From Corallococcus macrosporus DSM 14697 (GTDB lineage Bacteria > Myxococcota > Myxococcia > Myxococcales > Myxococcaceae), in contig NZ_CP022203.1 of NCBI RefSeq assembly GCF_002305895.1, positions 5,124,501 to 5,188,500 of the forward strand: 64,000 nt of DNA, in the 5' to 3' direction. The notes beneath the pieces are model-generated. The model saw nothing but the letters and a program-made list of their open reading frames with translations. It ran no database searches and had not been told where the DNA came from. The first letter of the stretch is position 1. Each line of letters opens with the position of its first letter. Shown here one piece after another: positions 18,203-27,444 of this stretch. Made by a program: the position numbers and the translations under genes.

Positions 18203-19417
18203 ATGCCGCTGCGACTCTTCTCCTTTTCGATGCTCATCGGGCTCGGCGCGCTGCTGGGCCACCTGTACCTGTACCGCCGGCTCGTGCGGCCGCTGGTGCA
18301 GGGCCGCTGGCCCCGCCTGATGGCCCTGGGCGTGCTCGTCGCGATGACGGGCGTCCTGGGGTTCCGGCGCACCGTGCTGGACCTGCTCCCCGAGAGCGCC
18401 GAGGGCCTGCTCAACATGGCGATGTACACGTGGATGGGCGTGGCGCTCTGCCTCGTCATCGCCCTGCTCGTGACGGACGTGGGCCGGGGGCTCGCGGCCC
18501 TGGCGCGCCGGCTGCGGCCCGCCGCCCGGCCCGAGGCCCCCCTGCCCGCCCCGGCGGCATCCGCCAGCAGCCCCAACGTGGACGAGGAGCGGCGACGCTT
18601 CCTGGGCCAGGCCGTGGCGGGCGGCGCCTTCGTCGCGGGCGGCGGGCTGGCCTCCTACGGGAGCTGGCGTGCCTTCTCCCCGCCGCTCGTCACCGAGGTG
18701 GCGGTCAAGGTGCCCAAGCTGCCCAGGGCGCTGGACGGGCTCAGCATCGTGCAGCTCACCGACATCCACGTGGGCCACTTCATCCAGCGCAAGTACATGG
18801 ACGCGCTGGTCCAACAGGCCAACGCGCTGCGCCCCGACCTGTTCGCCATCACCGGCGACCTGGTGGACGGCGACGTGGCCTCGCTCGGCGGACATGTCTC
18901 CGCGCTGGCCGCGTTGAAGTCCCGCTACGGCAGTTACTTCGTCACCGGCAACCACGACTACTACTCCGGCGACGAGGCGTGGACCGCGTTCCTGGAGTCG
19001 CTGGGCATCGAGGTGCTGCGCAACCGGCACGTGCGCATCGGCGACGCGGGGGCCTCCCTGGACCTGGTGGGCGTGGACGACTGGAGCGGCGGCCGGCGGC
19101 GCAACAAGCAGGGCTACGACCTGGACCAGGCGCTCGCGGGGAGGGACCCGGACCGCGCCGCGGTGCTGCTGGCCCACCAGCCGGCGAACTTCAAGGTGGC
19201 GGCCGAGCGCGGCGTGGACCTCCAGATTTCAGGGCACACCCACGGCGGCCAGCTCGCGCCCATGACGTTCCTCATCAGCCTGGCCTGGGAGCACTCCGCC
19301 GGGCTGTACGGCCACGGTGACTCCAGCATCTACGTCAGCCGAGGCTGCGGCTTCTGGGGCCCGCCCATGCGCGTGGGCAGCCCTCCTGAAATCGTGAAGC
19401 TCGTGCTGACGGCATGA
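18203..19417 (+). CDS. membrane-anchored metallophosphoesterase
   Basis: A 404-residue protein. Three to four N-terminal membrane helices (residues 1-105) precede a twin-arginine-like segment (ERRRFLGQAVAGGAFVAGGG, about 132-151). A calcineurin-like phosphoesterase domain follows with all metal motifs: DIHVGH, GDLVDGD, GNHDYY and SGHTHGGQ. The closest described relatives are YaeI/YkuE-type phosphodiesterases of the cell envelope, and the arginine motif supports an outward-facing catalytic domain. The natural substrate is unknown. ATG 18203 is chosen because it starts the first membrane helix. Confidence 0.9.
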   Translation: MPLRLFSFSMLIGLGALLGHLYLYRRLVRPLVQGRWPRLMALGVLVAMTGVLGFRRTVLDLLPESAEGLLNMAMYTWMGVALCLVIALLVTDVGRGLAALARRLRPAARPEAPLPAPAASASSPNVDEERRRFLGQAVAGGAFVAGGGLASYGSWRAFSPPLVTEVAVKVPKLPRALDGLSIVQLTDIHVGHFIQRKYMDALVQQANALRPDLFAITGDLVDGDVASLGGHVSALAALKSRYGSYFVTGNHDYYSGDEAWTAFLESLGIEVLRNRHVRIGDAGASLDLVGVDDWSGGRRRNKQGYDLDQALAGRDPDRAAVLLAHQPANFKVAAERGVDLQISGHTHGGQLAPMTFLISLAWEHSAGLYGHGDSSIYVSRGCGFWGPPMRVGSPPEIVKLVLTA

Positions 19418-19565
19418 CGCACCCGGACGTCCGGTGTGCGCCCCGCCCGTCTCCCAGGAGGCAGGCGTGCGGGCGACAGGCCCGGGCGGCCCGAGTTCAG
19501 GTATGCTCCGCGCCGAATCAGGACCCGTGAGGGCGGGTCCTCCAAGAATCTCGAAAGGCACAGAT

Positions 19566-20354
19566 ATGAAGCGCCTGGGAAAAGTCGGTCTGGTGGTCGG
19601 CGCGCTCGCGCTGGGTGGCATGGCCGTGGGTTGCAAGGCTGAGGACGACACCGCGAAGAAGCACCGCATCGCCGGCTCCAACCACCTGAGCAAGAAGGAG
19701 TACAAGGAGGCCGCCGCGGCCTATGCCCTGTCGCTCCAGGCGGACCCCAAGCAGGAGAAGGTCTGGGAGAAGAAGGCCTTCGCCCACATGCAGCTCGGGC
19801 AGATGAACGAGGCCGCCGAAGCCGTCCTGAAGATGGGCGAGATGAAGACGGAGCCCGCGGAGAAGGCGGAGCTCTACCGGACGCTGGCCAGCATGTACAT
19901 GACGGGCGGCACCACCGAGGAGGCCGAGAAGTACTTCAACGAGGCCCTCAAGCTGGAGCCGAAGGACGAGGCGTCGCTGGGGTGGATCGCGGAGATCTAC
20001 GCGCAGCGCGGCGGCGCCCGCTCCATGGGTGCGCCCATCATCAAGGAGTCCCTGGAGAAGTCGCTCAGCTATTACGACCAGGTCATCGCCATCAACCCGA
20101 ACTCCGCCAACACGTACCTCAACAAGCGCGTGGTGATGGGCCGGCTGATGGAGTTCGAGCGGCAGCAGAAGGAGATGGCGCTGTCCGAGGCCACGGAGAA
20201 CGCGAAGGACAAGGCCATCGTCGCCGAGGCGACCGCCCGCGCCGAGGAGCACCAGAAGCGCATGGACGAGTACCAGGTGCAGTTCGCGGAGATGACGAAG
20301 AAGTTCGGTGAGGCACAGAAGGCCGCGAAGGCGCAGGCGGCCGAGGCGAAGTAA
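19566..20354 (+). CDS. TPR-repeat lipoprotein with coiled-coil tail
   Basis: A 262-residue protein. The N-terminus MKRLGKVGLVVGALALGG ends in a lipobox-like AVGC, so Cys 23 is probably lipidated. TPR repeats occupy residues about 30-190, and a charged helix (about 190-262) ends in an Ala/Lys/Glu-rich tail likely to form a coiled coil. Such lipoproteins often act as envelope scaffolds. The gene has its own terminator downstream and appears monocistronic. ATG 19566 is chosen for the signal peptide. Confidence 0.75.
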   Translation: MKRLGKVGLVVGALALGGMAVGCKAEDDTAKKHRIAGSNHLSKKEYKEAAAAYALSLQADPKQEKVWEKKAFAHMQLGQMNEAAEAVLKMGEMKTEPAEKAELYRTLASMYMTGGTTEEAEKYFNEALKLEPKDEASLGWIAEIYAQRGGARSMGAPIIKESLEKSLSYYDQVIAINPNSANTYLNKRVVMGRLMEFERQQKEMALSEATENAKDKAIVAEATARAEEHQKRMDEYQVQFAEMTKKFGEAQKAAKAQAAEAK

Positions 20355-20381
20355 TCACCGTCAGCCTGCTGAACAGGACGC

Positions 20382-20423
20382 AGGGGCCTGGGACCGCGAG
20401 CCGGTTCCGGGCCCTTCGTCTTT
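20382..20423 (+). terminator. rho-independent terminator after the TPR lipoprotein gene
   Basis: AGGGGCCTGGGACC and GGTTCCGGGCCCTT form a long imperfect stem around a seven-base loop. It is followed by CGTCTTT. It lies 27 bp after the stop codon. Confidence 0.65.
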
Positions 20424-20570
20424 CAGCCACGCCGCGCTGCTGAACGCGTGGGCACGAAGCGGCGACGAAGCCCCCCACCGCGCTCACCAGGTGCCGGTGA
20501 CAGACTTCCGCCTTCCGGGTGTTCCCTTCGTCGCGACGTCGAGGACGTCCGGAACCCAGGGAGTGAAGAG

Positions 20571-21314
20571 ATGCACATCGCGAAGTCAGGAGGATGGGTG
20601 GGAACCGCGCTGCTCGCGGTGGCCCTTGCGGCGTGCTCCACCGGCCCCTTCGTGGACGGCAATGGTCAGAGGACGGAGAGCGAGCGGGACACGCCCGCCT
20701 TCGAAGAGGTGCACGTAGGGGATGGCGTCGAGGCCACCGTCGTGGTGGAGCCTGACCAGCCCGCCCGCGTCATCGTCGAAGGTGACAGCAACCTCGTGGA
20801 GTTGCTGCGGACCGAGGTCAAGCCTGGAGCGAGGCTCCGGGTCTACTTCCGCGAGGAGGACGTCGGCCATTGGGAGTCCGTCCATCCCCTTCGCGTCCGC
20901 ATCACCGTGCCGACGTTGAAGTCGTTTCGGCGCTCGGGTGGGGGCGCCAGTGACTTGAGCGGGCGCATCGACGTCCCGGCCTTCCTGCTCACCGCGAGCG
21001 GTGGTGGCACCATCCGGGCGCGGGGGTTCGTGACGGAGCGCCTGACGCTGGAGACCAGTGGTGGCACGGAGACCACGCTGGAAGGTCAGGCCACCCGCCT
21101 GGACAGCGAGATGTCCGGGGGTGGCCGGCTCTTCGCCACGGGCCTCCAGACGCGCGACGCACGGCTGGAATCCAGTGGAGGCGGCACCTCCGAGGTGCAG
21201 GTCTCCGATACGCTCCGCGTCGAAGCCTCGGGCGGCGCGGACATCCGCATCATCGGCGCGCCCACCGTCGTCGACCGGGACCTCTCCGGTGGGTCGCGGC
21301 TCCACTTCGACTAG
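20571..21314 (+). CDS. DUF2807 (head GIN domain) lipoprotein
   Basis: A 247-residue lipoprotein. The signal sequence (GTALLAVALAACS) has a good lipobox, with Cys at residue 22. The rest is a right-handed beta-helix-like repeat of Ser/Gly-rich turns (SGGGASDLSG, SGGGTIRARG, SGGTETTLEG, SGGGRLFATG, SSGGGTSEV, SGGADIRII), the signature of the putative auto-transporter adhesin head GIN domain. The biochemical role of the family is unknown; adhesion or envelope stress has been suggested. GTGAAGAG just precedes ATG 20571. Confidence 0.85.
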   Translation: MHIAKSGGWVGTALLAVALAACSTGPFVDGNGQRTESERDTPAFEEVHVGDGVEATVVVEPDQPARVIVEGDSNLVELLRTEVKPGARLRVYFREEDVGHWESVHPLRVRITVPTLKSFRRSGGGASDLSGRIDVPAFLLTASGGGTIRARGFVTERLTLETSGGTETTLEGQATRLDSEMSGGGRLFATGLQTRDARLESSGGGTSEVQVSDTLRVEASGGADIRIIGAPTVVDRDLSGGSRLHFD

Positions 21315-21342
21315 CGCGAGCGCGCCAGCCTGGGCGCCTGGC

Positions 21343-21561
21343 TCAGCGGCGCCGTCGGCCTCCGCCCGCAAGCATCATCAGGAGCCCGCCCGCCAGCGCG
21401 GCACCGCCTCCCGCGAGATACAGCGTGGTGCGGTCCGTGTTCCGGCCGGTGAACAACTCCGTGGCCCGCTCCGCGAGCGAGTCACGGGCCTTCAGCCCCG
21501 ACCAGAGCAACACGGCGCCCGCGATGGCGAGCATGACACCCAGCAGCCGGACGAAGCTCAC
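21343..21561 (-). CDS. small DUF3185-family membrane protein
   Basis: A 72-residue protein with two membrane helices (LLGVMLAIAGAVLLWSGL and LYLAGGGAALAGGLLMMLA) flanking a conserved LFTGRNTDRT loop, and an Arg-rich C-terminus. This matches the small DUF3185 inner-membrane family, which has no known function. GTG start at 21561 with AGGAGG five bases upstream. It lies 48 bp downstream of the RNase R gene on the same strand. Confidence 0.75.
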   Translation of the reverse strand: MSFVRLLGVMLAIAGAVLLWSGLKARDSLAERATELFTGRNTDRTTLYLAGGGAALAGGLLMMLAGGGRRRR

Positions 21562-21574
21562 GTTGCCTCCTGAA

Positions 21575-21605
21575 GACGCGGCCCTCCAGCAAGGCGGGCC
21601 GCGTC
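21575..21605 (-). terminator. GC-rich hairpin after the RNase R gene
   Basis: A perfect 10-bp stem, GACGCGGCCC with GGGCCGCGTC, around an 11-base loop, directly after the RNase R stop. There is no T run, so it may be a partial terminator or an mRNA-stabilising structure ahead of the DUF3185 gene. Confidence 0.45.
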
Positions 21606-21609
21606 GGTC

Positions 21610-24600
21610 TCAGCGCTTCTTGCTCCCGGAAGGCCCCTGCTTCTTCGCGGCGCCCGACGCCTTCGCCTGCTTCGCGGCGCCCGACGCCTTCGCCTGCTTC
21701 GCGGCGCCCGACGCCTTCGCCTGCTTCGCGGGCACCTTCACCTGGGCCTTCGGCACAGCAGCCTTCTTCGTGGGCACCTTCACCGGGGCCTTCGGCGCGG
21801 CGGCCTCCTTCGAGGACACCTTTACTTGGGCCTCCGGCGCAGCAGCCTTCTTCGTGGGCACCTTCACCGGGGCCTTCGGCGCGGCGGCCTCCTTCGAGGA
21901 CACCTTTACCTGGGCCTCCGGCGCAGCAGCCTTCTTCGCGGGCGCACCTACCGTCGCCTTCGACGTAACGGCCTTCTTCGCGGGCACATTTACCGTCGCC
22001 CTCGACGCAGTGGCCTGCTTCGCGGGAACCTGCACCTGGGCCTCCGGCGCAGCAGCCTTCTTCGCGGGCGCACTTACCGTCGCCTTCGACGTAACGGCCT
22101 TCTTCGCGGGCACATTTGCCGTCGCCCTCGACGCAATGGCCTGCTTCGCAGACACCTTTACCTGGGCCTCCGGCGCAGCAGCCTTCTTCGCGGGCGCACT
22201 TACCGTCGCCTTCGACGTAACGGCCTTCTTCCCGGGCGTACTTACCGCCGCCGTTCCCGCAGCCTTCTTCGCGGGAACCTGCACCTGGGCCTTCCGCGCA
22301 GCCTTCTTCCCGGGCGTACTTACCGCCGCCGTTCCCGCAGCCTTCTTCGCGGGCGTACTTACCGCCGCCGTTCCAGCAGCCTTCTTCGCGGGCGCACTTA
22401 CCGCCGCCTTCACTCCAGCGGCCTTCTTCGCGGGCGCACTTACCGCCGCCTTCGCTCCAGCAGCCGTGGCGGCCTGCGTGGGAGCCGCATTCTTGTCCTT
22501 GGCATTCCTGCTGGCACCCTCCCCGACCTCCTGTCGAGGCGGAGTTCGCTCGGCCTTCAGCGCCGCCGACTTCACCTCGGCAGCCTGCCCCTTCTGAGCC
22601 GGAGCCTCATTCGCTGGCTCGGCGGCCTTGGGCCTGTCGACGCGGGTGGGCGCGGACGAAACGGGCCCCTCCGCCACTGGCGTGGGAGCCGCTGGCTCGG
22701 CCTTGACGTGGGCGGGCGCGAGCACGCGCGCGGGTGCTTCAACGCGTGCCTCGGGCTGAGGACGCGGCGGTTCCATCGAGAAGGCCTGCTCGTCCTCAGG
22801 CGGAGGGCGTGGAGGCTCCATCGAGAAGGCCTTGCCGTCCTCGGACGGGGGCCTGGGCTTGGGCGCGGGGTACCGAGGCCCGGGTCCGCCCTGTGGCTTC
22901 TGCTTCGCGTGCGGCCGGCCAGGTCCCGCGCCGCGGGTATCGGCCCCACCGTGCCGCTGAGCGGCCAGCGCGCGAATCCGGTCGAAGCCGGGGTGTGGAG
23001 ACCGGGCCCCCTCCTCGCCCGTGGGCACCTCCCACGGAGCGGGCGCGGACGGCGCTTCAGGCGGCCGTGGTGCGGCTGTCTCGGCGACGGGCGCCGCGAC
23101 GGGCGGCTCCGGGCGGATGAACGTCCTGCGCTTGGACCACGCCGGTGACTCGGTCGGCTGCGTGCCCTGTCCCTCGGGAGCCCTGGGTGGGAAGCGCGGC
23201 TCATTCCGGTGAGGCGCGGCCTCCTCGCGACGACCATCGCGAGAGAACCGCCCACGCGGACGTCCCGCGTCCATCTCCTCACGAGTCCCTTGAGAAGGCC
23301 CCCGGCCCGCGGCTTCGCGTTCCCGGCGCCCCGGGCGCTGCTCGCGCTGTTCCCGCCGTCCGCCCCGCTCGCGATGAGAAGGCGCCTCGGCCATCCACGC
23401 CTGACGCCGGTGCGGCTGCGCACCCGCCGTCCCGGCGCGACTCAGTGGCGCCTCGCCCTCGAACTGGAGCGCTTCGAAGTCGATCTTCTTCGCCGTCACG
23501 TTCACGGACGTCAGCCGCACGCGCAGCTTCTGCCCCACCCGCACGCGGCGGCCATTCGCGTACACCAGGGAGTGCGTCAGCTTGTCCAGCTTCGCGCCGG
23601 GCCCCAGCGTCTCCGCCTTCACCAGGCCTTCGACGTGCTCCTCGTCCAGCTCGACGAAGAAGCCGAAGTCGGTGATGGCCGCCACCGTGGCGGCGAACTC
23701 CTCGCCCACGCGGTCCTTCATCATCAGGCACGCGTAGAAGGACACCACCTCCCGCTCCACCTGCATCGCCGCGCGCTCGCGCTCGGAGCACTGCGCGGCC
23801 ATGTCCTCGAGCTGGTCCTCCTCGCGCTCCAGCATCGACGGTGAAGGCTTGCGGCCCCGCCGGGCCCAGTGCGCCTTGAGCAGCCGGTGCACCAACAGGT
23901 CCGGGTAGCGCCGGATGGGCGACGTGAAGTGCAGGTAGTGCTCGGCGGCCAGGCCGTAGTGGCCCACGCGCGACGACGTGTAGATGGCCTGCATCATGGA
24001 GCGCAGCAGGAGCTGGTTCAGGGCTCGCTGCTCCGGGTGCCCCTGGAGCTGGCTGATGAAGGCATCCAGCTCCTTCGACGCCACGCCGTCCTCGACGCGC
24101 ATCTTGAAGCCATAGGCCTCCGCCAGCGCCGCGAAGGTGGCCAGCTTCTCCGGGTCCGGTTCGCCGTGGAACCGGTACACCGTGGGCAGGCCCTCGTCCT
24201 GGAAGAACATGGCCACCGCCTCGTTGGCGGCGAGCATGCACTCCTCGATGAGCCGGTGGCTGTCCTTGCGCTCGCGCTTGTCCATGCGCTCGGGCAGGCC
24301 GTCCTCGCCCAGGACCACCTTGTGCTCGGGCAGGTCGAAGTCGATGGCGCCCCGCTCCTTGCGCATCTTCATCAGCGCGCGGGCCAGCGCCATCAGCCGC
24401 TCGAAGTGGGGCTTGAGCGCGTTGCGGTGCGGCACGTCCTTGCCGTCGAGGACGTCCTGCACCTCGTTGTACGTGCACCGCGCCGCGCTGCGCATCACCG
24501 CCGGGTACAAGTCATGGGATTGGCGGTGGCCGCGGCGGTCGTACGTCATGTCCGCCACCATGCACAGCCGGTCCTCGTCCGGGCGCAGGGAGCAGATGCC

Positions 24601-25869
24601 GTTGCTCAGCCGCTCCGGAAGCATGGGCAGCACCCGGTCCGGCAGGTACACGGACGTGGCCCGGCGCAGCGCCTCCGTGTTGAGCGCGCTGCCCTCCCAC
24701 ACGTAGTGCGACACGTCCGCGATGGCCACCACCAGCCGCCACCCGTCCGGCCGGTCCTCCACGTAGACGGCGTCGTCGAAGTCGCGGGCGTCCTCACCGT
24801 CGATGGTGATGAGCGGCATCGCGCGAAGGTCGCGCCGCTGCTCGCCGCGGGCCTCCTCGTCCGACACCCGCACCGCGTAGCGGTCCGCCTCGCTCATGAC
24901 CTCCGGCGGGAACTCGTCGGAGAAGCCCTGCGAGTAGGCGACGCCCAGCACCTCCGCGCCCGGCGTTCCAGGCTTGCCCAGGGAGCCGGCCACCTCGCCG
25001 TGCAGGCCCCGGTCCGGATCCAACATCTGGGCGCCGATGCCCAGTTGGACCTTCACCAGGTCACCCTCGCGCGCCATCTGCGTCAGCGGCACGCGGATGG
25101 GGCCCGGCAGGCTGGAGTCCGTGGGGTACACCACCGCGTAGCGGCCCTTCACCACGTAGGTGCCCACCGCCAGCTCGCGGCGGCGCTGCACCACGCGGAC
25201 GAGCCGGCCCTCCAGGCGAGGAGGCCTCCCGGAGACGGCCACCACCACCCGGTCATTGTCGAGCGCGCGCTGCGCCTCGTGCGGCGGCAGGAAGACGTTG
25301 TCCCCCTCCCCCGACGACGGGTGCACGAAACCGAAGCCGTCACGGTGGACGTGGAGGATGCCTTCCAGCAGGTCCTGTCCCTCGGCCTCGCTGAAGCGCC
25401 CGCGGCGGCCGGGCCGCTCCGCCCGCTCCCGCCGGAAGCCACCTCCCTGCTTCGGGGCCCCCCGGCGCTCACGCCCTGGGCCGCGCTCCTGCCAGCCCGA
25501 GCCCTTGCCGCGCGCGTCCCCTTCCTGCCGGCGGGCCGCATAGCCCCCGGGCCCCACGCGGGGAGGCGTGTGCCGCGCGCCTCGGCCGGAGGCGCCGTCG
25601 CGGAAGCCACCAGCGGTCCGCTGACGCCACGCCTCAGGAGCACCCGGCTCCCGGGCGCGCGCGTCGGCCTCGCGCCGCGAGGGCTGCCGGGGCACGAAGC
25701 GCTTGCCTTCCTTGAGGATGTCGCCCTGGCGGACGAGCTCGCGCAGGGTGCGCTTGAGCTCTGTCTGCTGTCCAGGGTGCAGGCCCGCGAGCCGGAGAAG
25801 CTCTTTGATGCCCAGCGGGTGGTCTGCTTCTGCGAGGAGCTGCTTGAGGAGATCTGGAGAAAGGCTCAC
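21610..25869 (-). CDS. rnr: ribonuclease R with long Lys/Ala-rich C-terminal tail
   Basis: A processive 3'-to-5' exoribonuclease that degrades structured RNA. Order of parts: an N-terminal winged helix (MSLSPDLLKQLLAEADHPLG), an Arg/Gly-rich linker at about 60-165, cold-shock domains, the RNB catalytic domain with the metal-binding motif DGEDARDFDDAV, and an S1 domain (FGFFVELDEEHVEGLVKAE). The protein is 1419 residues long, against about 800 for Escherichia coli RNase R. The excess is a Pro/Ala/Lys tail from about residue 780, whose last 400 residues are histone-H1-like PAKKA repeats. The tail is in frame with no interruption. Tail function is unknown; RNA or DNA binding is plausible. Confidence 0.93.
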   Translation of the reverse strand: MSLSPDLLKQLLAEADHPLGIKELLRLAGLHPGQQTELKRTLRELVRQGDILKEGKRFVPRQPSRREADARAREPGAPEAWRQRTAGGFRDGASGRGARHTPPRVGPGGYAARRQEGDARGKGSGWQERGPGRERRGAPKQGGGFRRERAERPGRRGRFSEAEGQDLLEGILHVHRDGFGFVHPSSGEGDNVFLPPHEAQRALDNDRVVVAVSGRPPRLEGRLVRVVQRRRELAVGTYVVKGRYAVVYPTDSSLPGPIRVPLTQMAREGDLVKVQLGIGAQMLDPDRGLHGEVAGSLGKPGTPGAEVLGVAYSQGFSDEFPPEVMSEADRYAVRVSDEEARGEQRRDLRAMPLITIDGEDARDFDDAVYVEDRPDGWRLVVAIADVSHYVWEGSALNTEALRRATSVYLPDRVLPMLPERLSNGICSLRPDEDRLCMVADMTYDRRGHRQSHDLYPAVMRSAARCTYNEVQDVLDGKDVPHRNALKPHFERLMALARALMKMRKERGAIDFDLPEHKVVLGEDGLPERMDKRERKDSHRLIEECMLAANEAVAMFFQDEGLPTVYRFHGEPDPEKLATFAALAEAYGFKMRVEDGVASKELDAFISQLQGHPEQRALNQLLLRSMMQAIYTSSRVGHYGLAAEHYLHFTSPIRRYPDLLVHRLLKAHWARRGRKPSPSMLEREEDQLEDMAAQCSERERAAMQVEREVVSFYACLMMKDRVGEEFAATVAAITDFGFFVELDEEHVEGLVKAETLGPGAKLDKLTHSLVYANGRRVRVGQKLRVRLTSVNVTAKKIDFEALQFEGEAPLSRAGTAGAQPHRRQAWMAEAPSHRERGGRREQREQRPGRREREAAGRGPSQGTREEMDAGRPRGRFSRDGRREEAAPHRNEPRFPPRAPEGQGTQPTESPAWSKRRTFIRPEPPVAAPVAETAAPRPPEAPSAPAPWEVPTGEEGARSPHPGFDRIRALAAQRHGGADTRGAGPGRPHAKQKPQGGPGPRYPAPKPRPPSEDGKAFSMEPPRPPPEDEQAFSMEPPRPQPEARVEAPARVLAPAHVKAEPAAPTPVAEGPVSSAPTRVDRPKAAEPANEAPAQKGQAAEVKSAALKAERTPPRQEVGEGASRNAKDKNAAPTQAATAAGAKAAVSAPAKKAAGVKAAVSAPAKKAAGTAAVSTPAKKAAGTAAVSTPGKKAARKAQVQVPAKKAAGTAAVSTPGKKAVTSKATVSAPAKKAAAPEAQVKVSAKQAIASRATANVPAKKAVTSKATVSAPAKKAAAPEAQVQVPAKQATASRATVNVPAKKAVTSKATVGAPAKKAAAPEAQVKVSSKEAAAPKAPVKVPTKKAAAPEAQVKVSSKEAAAPKAPVKVPTKKAAVPKAQVKVPAKQAKASGAAKQAKASGAAKQAKASGAAKKQGPSGSKKR
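21640..22480. repeat. in-frame degenerate tandem repeats encoding the PAKKA tail of RNase R
   Basis: Repeats of about 45-60 bases encode units such as PAKKAVTSKATVSA and PAKKAAAPEAQVQV. At the 3' end of the gene three near-identical 24-base units (about 21655-21730) encode AKQAKASG three times. The array is likely to vary in length between strains through slippage or unequal recombination. Confidence 0.8.
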
Positions 25870-25977
25870 GGTGGGGTCGCGGCTCGGCCGCTACGGGAAC
25901 GGGTAAGCCCGAAGCGGCCGGACGGGAACCCCCCGGCGACCGGCCGCCCCCCCGGAACCTGCTCCGGGCGGCGACCC

Positions 25978-27369
25978 TCAGGGCTTGACCGTGACGTTGA
26001 TCTTGAAGGTGCGGTCCACCAGGCCGGGCGACAGCGCCTTGGCCAGGAAGAACTCCACCTCGAAAGTGCCCGGGTTGCGCGGGGTGAAGAAGAACTCGCG
26101 CGTGCCGGGACCGTCCTCGGGCGCGGGCTCGAAGTTGGCCTCGCGCAGGCCCACGCGCTTGGCCACCGTGGGCTCGATGGCCCACGTGAAGCCGGGCTGC
26201 TCGGGCAGGCGCACGGTGAGGCCGTGGTTGAGGCGCACGTCCACTGACGTGGGGACCTCCCCCTCGATGTGCACCAGCTCCATCTCGTCGCGCGACACGG
26301 CGCGCGCCTCGGACGGACGCGGCTCCACGTTCTCCGCCGCGATGCGGCCACCCCAGCCGGACGTCTTGTCGACGACGCCCTGCACCTGGAGCGTGTGGCC
26401 CACGTGCTTGCGCAGGGGCTTGCCCGCGGCCTTGCCCTCGATGATGAAGGACACCTGCTGGCGCGTGCCGCCGTTGGACACGACGAGCACGAACTCCTCG
26501 CCCGTCATCTCCAGGTTGCCACGCACCCCCGCGAAGCCCTTGATGCCCGCGCCCATGCCGGCCGCCGTCACCATGGAGACCTCACCGGGCGACAGGTAGC
26601 GCAGCCGCTCCTCCGTCTCCGCCGGGGCGGCCTCCACCGCCTCGGCGTCCGGCTTCTTCGCCGAGTACTTGCGCACGTCCACCACGCCGCCGTGGTTGGT
26701 CGTCTTGCGGATGAGGCCGCTGACGGAGACCTTGTGGTCCACGTAGGCCGGGAGGACCTCCTGATCCGGGCCCTGCAAGAGGAAGGTCAGCTCGCGCTTG
26801 TCGCGGCCCACGACCACCAGGTGCGGCAGGTCGTTGGTGACGACCAGGCGGCCCTTGAGGCTCCCCTCGCCCGTGACGCCGCGGCCTTCACCGGCCGTCA
26901 GGAGCTGCTCCATCTCACGCTTGGTGAGGGGATCACCCGGAGGCGGGAGCTTGGTGGCGCGGGGACGGGGCCGTTCCACCGGCGGAGCGACGGGGACCGC
27001 GCTCGCCTTCGCCGTCTTGGCGCCCGCGGCGGCCTTCGCGGCGGGAGGCGCCTTCGAGGGAGGGGCCTTCGCCGGAGGCGCCTTGGGGGCCTTCGCGGCG
27101 GGGGCGGCCTTGGCGGCCGAGGCCGTCTTCCCAGCGGGGGCGGCCTTCTTCGCGGTGGCCTTCTCCTGCGCGGCCTTCTTCACCGCGCCCTTGGCCCCCT
27201 TCGTGACGTCCGATGCCGCCTTCGCCAATTTCGTCGCCGCCTTCGCCACCCGTTTGGAGGCGTTCTTGATCAGGTCCAGCCGGGCAGCGGAGTCCTTCTT
27301 CGCAGCGGGCTTTGCGCCAGCCTTGCCAGCGGGAGTCGTCTTCTTGGCCCCGGACTTGGGCTTGGCCAT
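25978..27369 (-). CDS. histone H1-like protein with C-terminal beta-sandwich domains
   Basis: A 463-residue protein. Residues 1-130 are Lys/Ala/Pro-rich (AGAKPAAKK, SKRVAKAATKLAKAASD, APPAKAPPSKAPP), typical of eukaryote-like histone H1 tails in myxobacteria. From about residue 150 there are two related globular segments, each with a conserved GWGG/HGGVVDV-type turn. The C-terminal part, with PGFTWAIEPTVAKRVG and GTREFFFTPRNPGTFEVEFF, resembles a chagasin-like (I42) inhibitor fold by pattern only. DNA binding by the tail is likely; the globular function is open. A clear promoter with an overlapping operator lies upstream. ATG 27369 follows AAGGAGA. Confidence 0.75.
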   Translation of the reverse strand: MAKPKSGAKKTTPAGKAGAKPAAKKDSAARLDLIKNASKRVAKAATKLAKAASDVTKGAKGAVKKAAQEKATAKKAAPAGKTASAAKAAPAAKAPKAPPAKAPPSKAPPAAKAAAGAKTAKASAVPVAPPVERPRPRATKLPPPGDPLTKREMEQLLTAGEGRGVTGEGSLKGRLVVTNDLPHLVVVGRDKRELTFLLQGPDQEVLPAYVDHKVSVSGLIRKTTNHGGVVDVRKYSAKKPDAEAVEAAPAETEERLRYLSPGEVSMVTAAGMGAGIKGFAGVRGNLEMTGEEFVLVVSNGGTRQQVSFIIEGKAAGKPLRKHVGHTLQVQGVVDKTSGWGGRIAAENVEPRPSEARAVSRDEMELVHIEGEVPTSVDVRLNHGLTVRLPEQPGFTWAIEPTVAKRVGLREANFEPAPEDGPGTREFFFTPRNPGTFEVEFFLAKALSPGLVDRTFKINVTVKP

Positions 27370-27444
27370 CGACGCAGTCTCCTTGAGAGTTCCCGTGTCC
27401 TTTCAACGGGTTGGCGACCCACCCAGAGGGCAGGCAAGCCTCGC

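Noticed and set aside
21425-22597. Plus-strand open frame with FFAG/TFTVA repeats opposite the RNase R tail
   Set aside because: Its apparent repeats are the complement of the PAKKA repeats. RNase R continues through this strand as a real protein.
23869-26247. Long plus-strand open frame opposite RNase R
   Set aside because: Antisense shadow, rich in Arg, His and Gln, with no start signal or motif.
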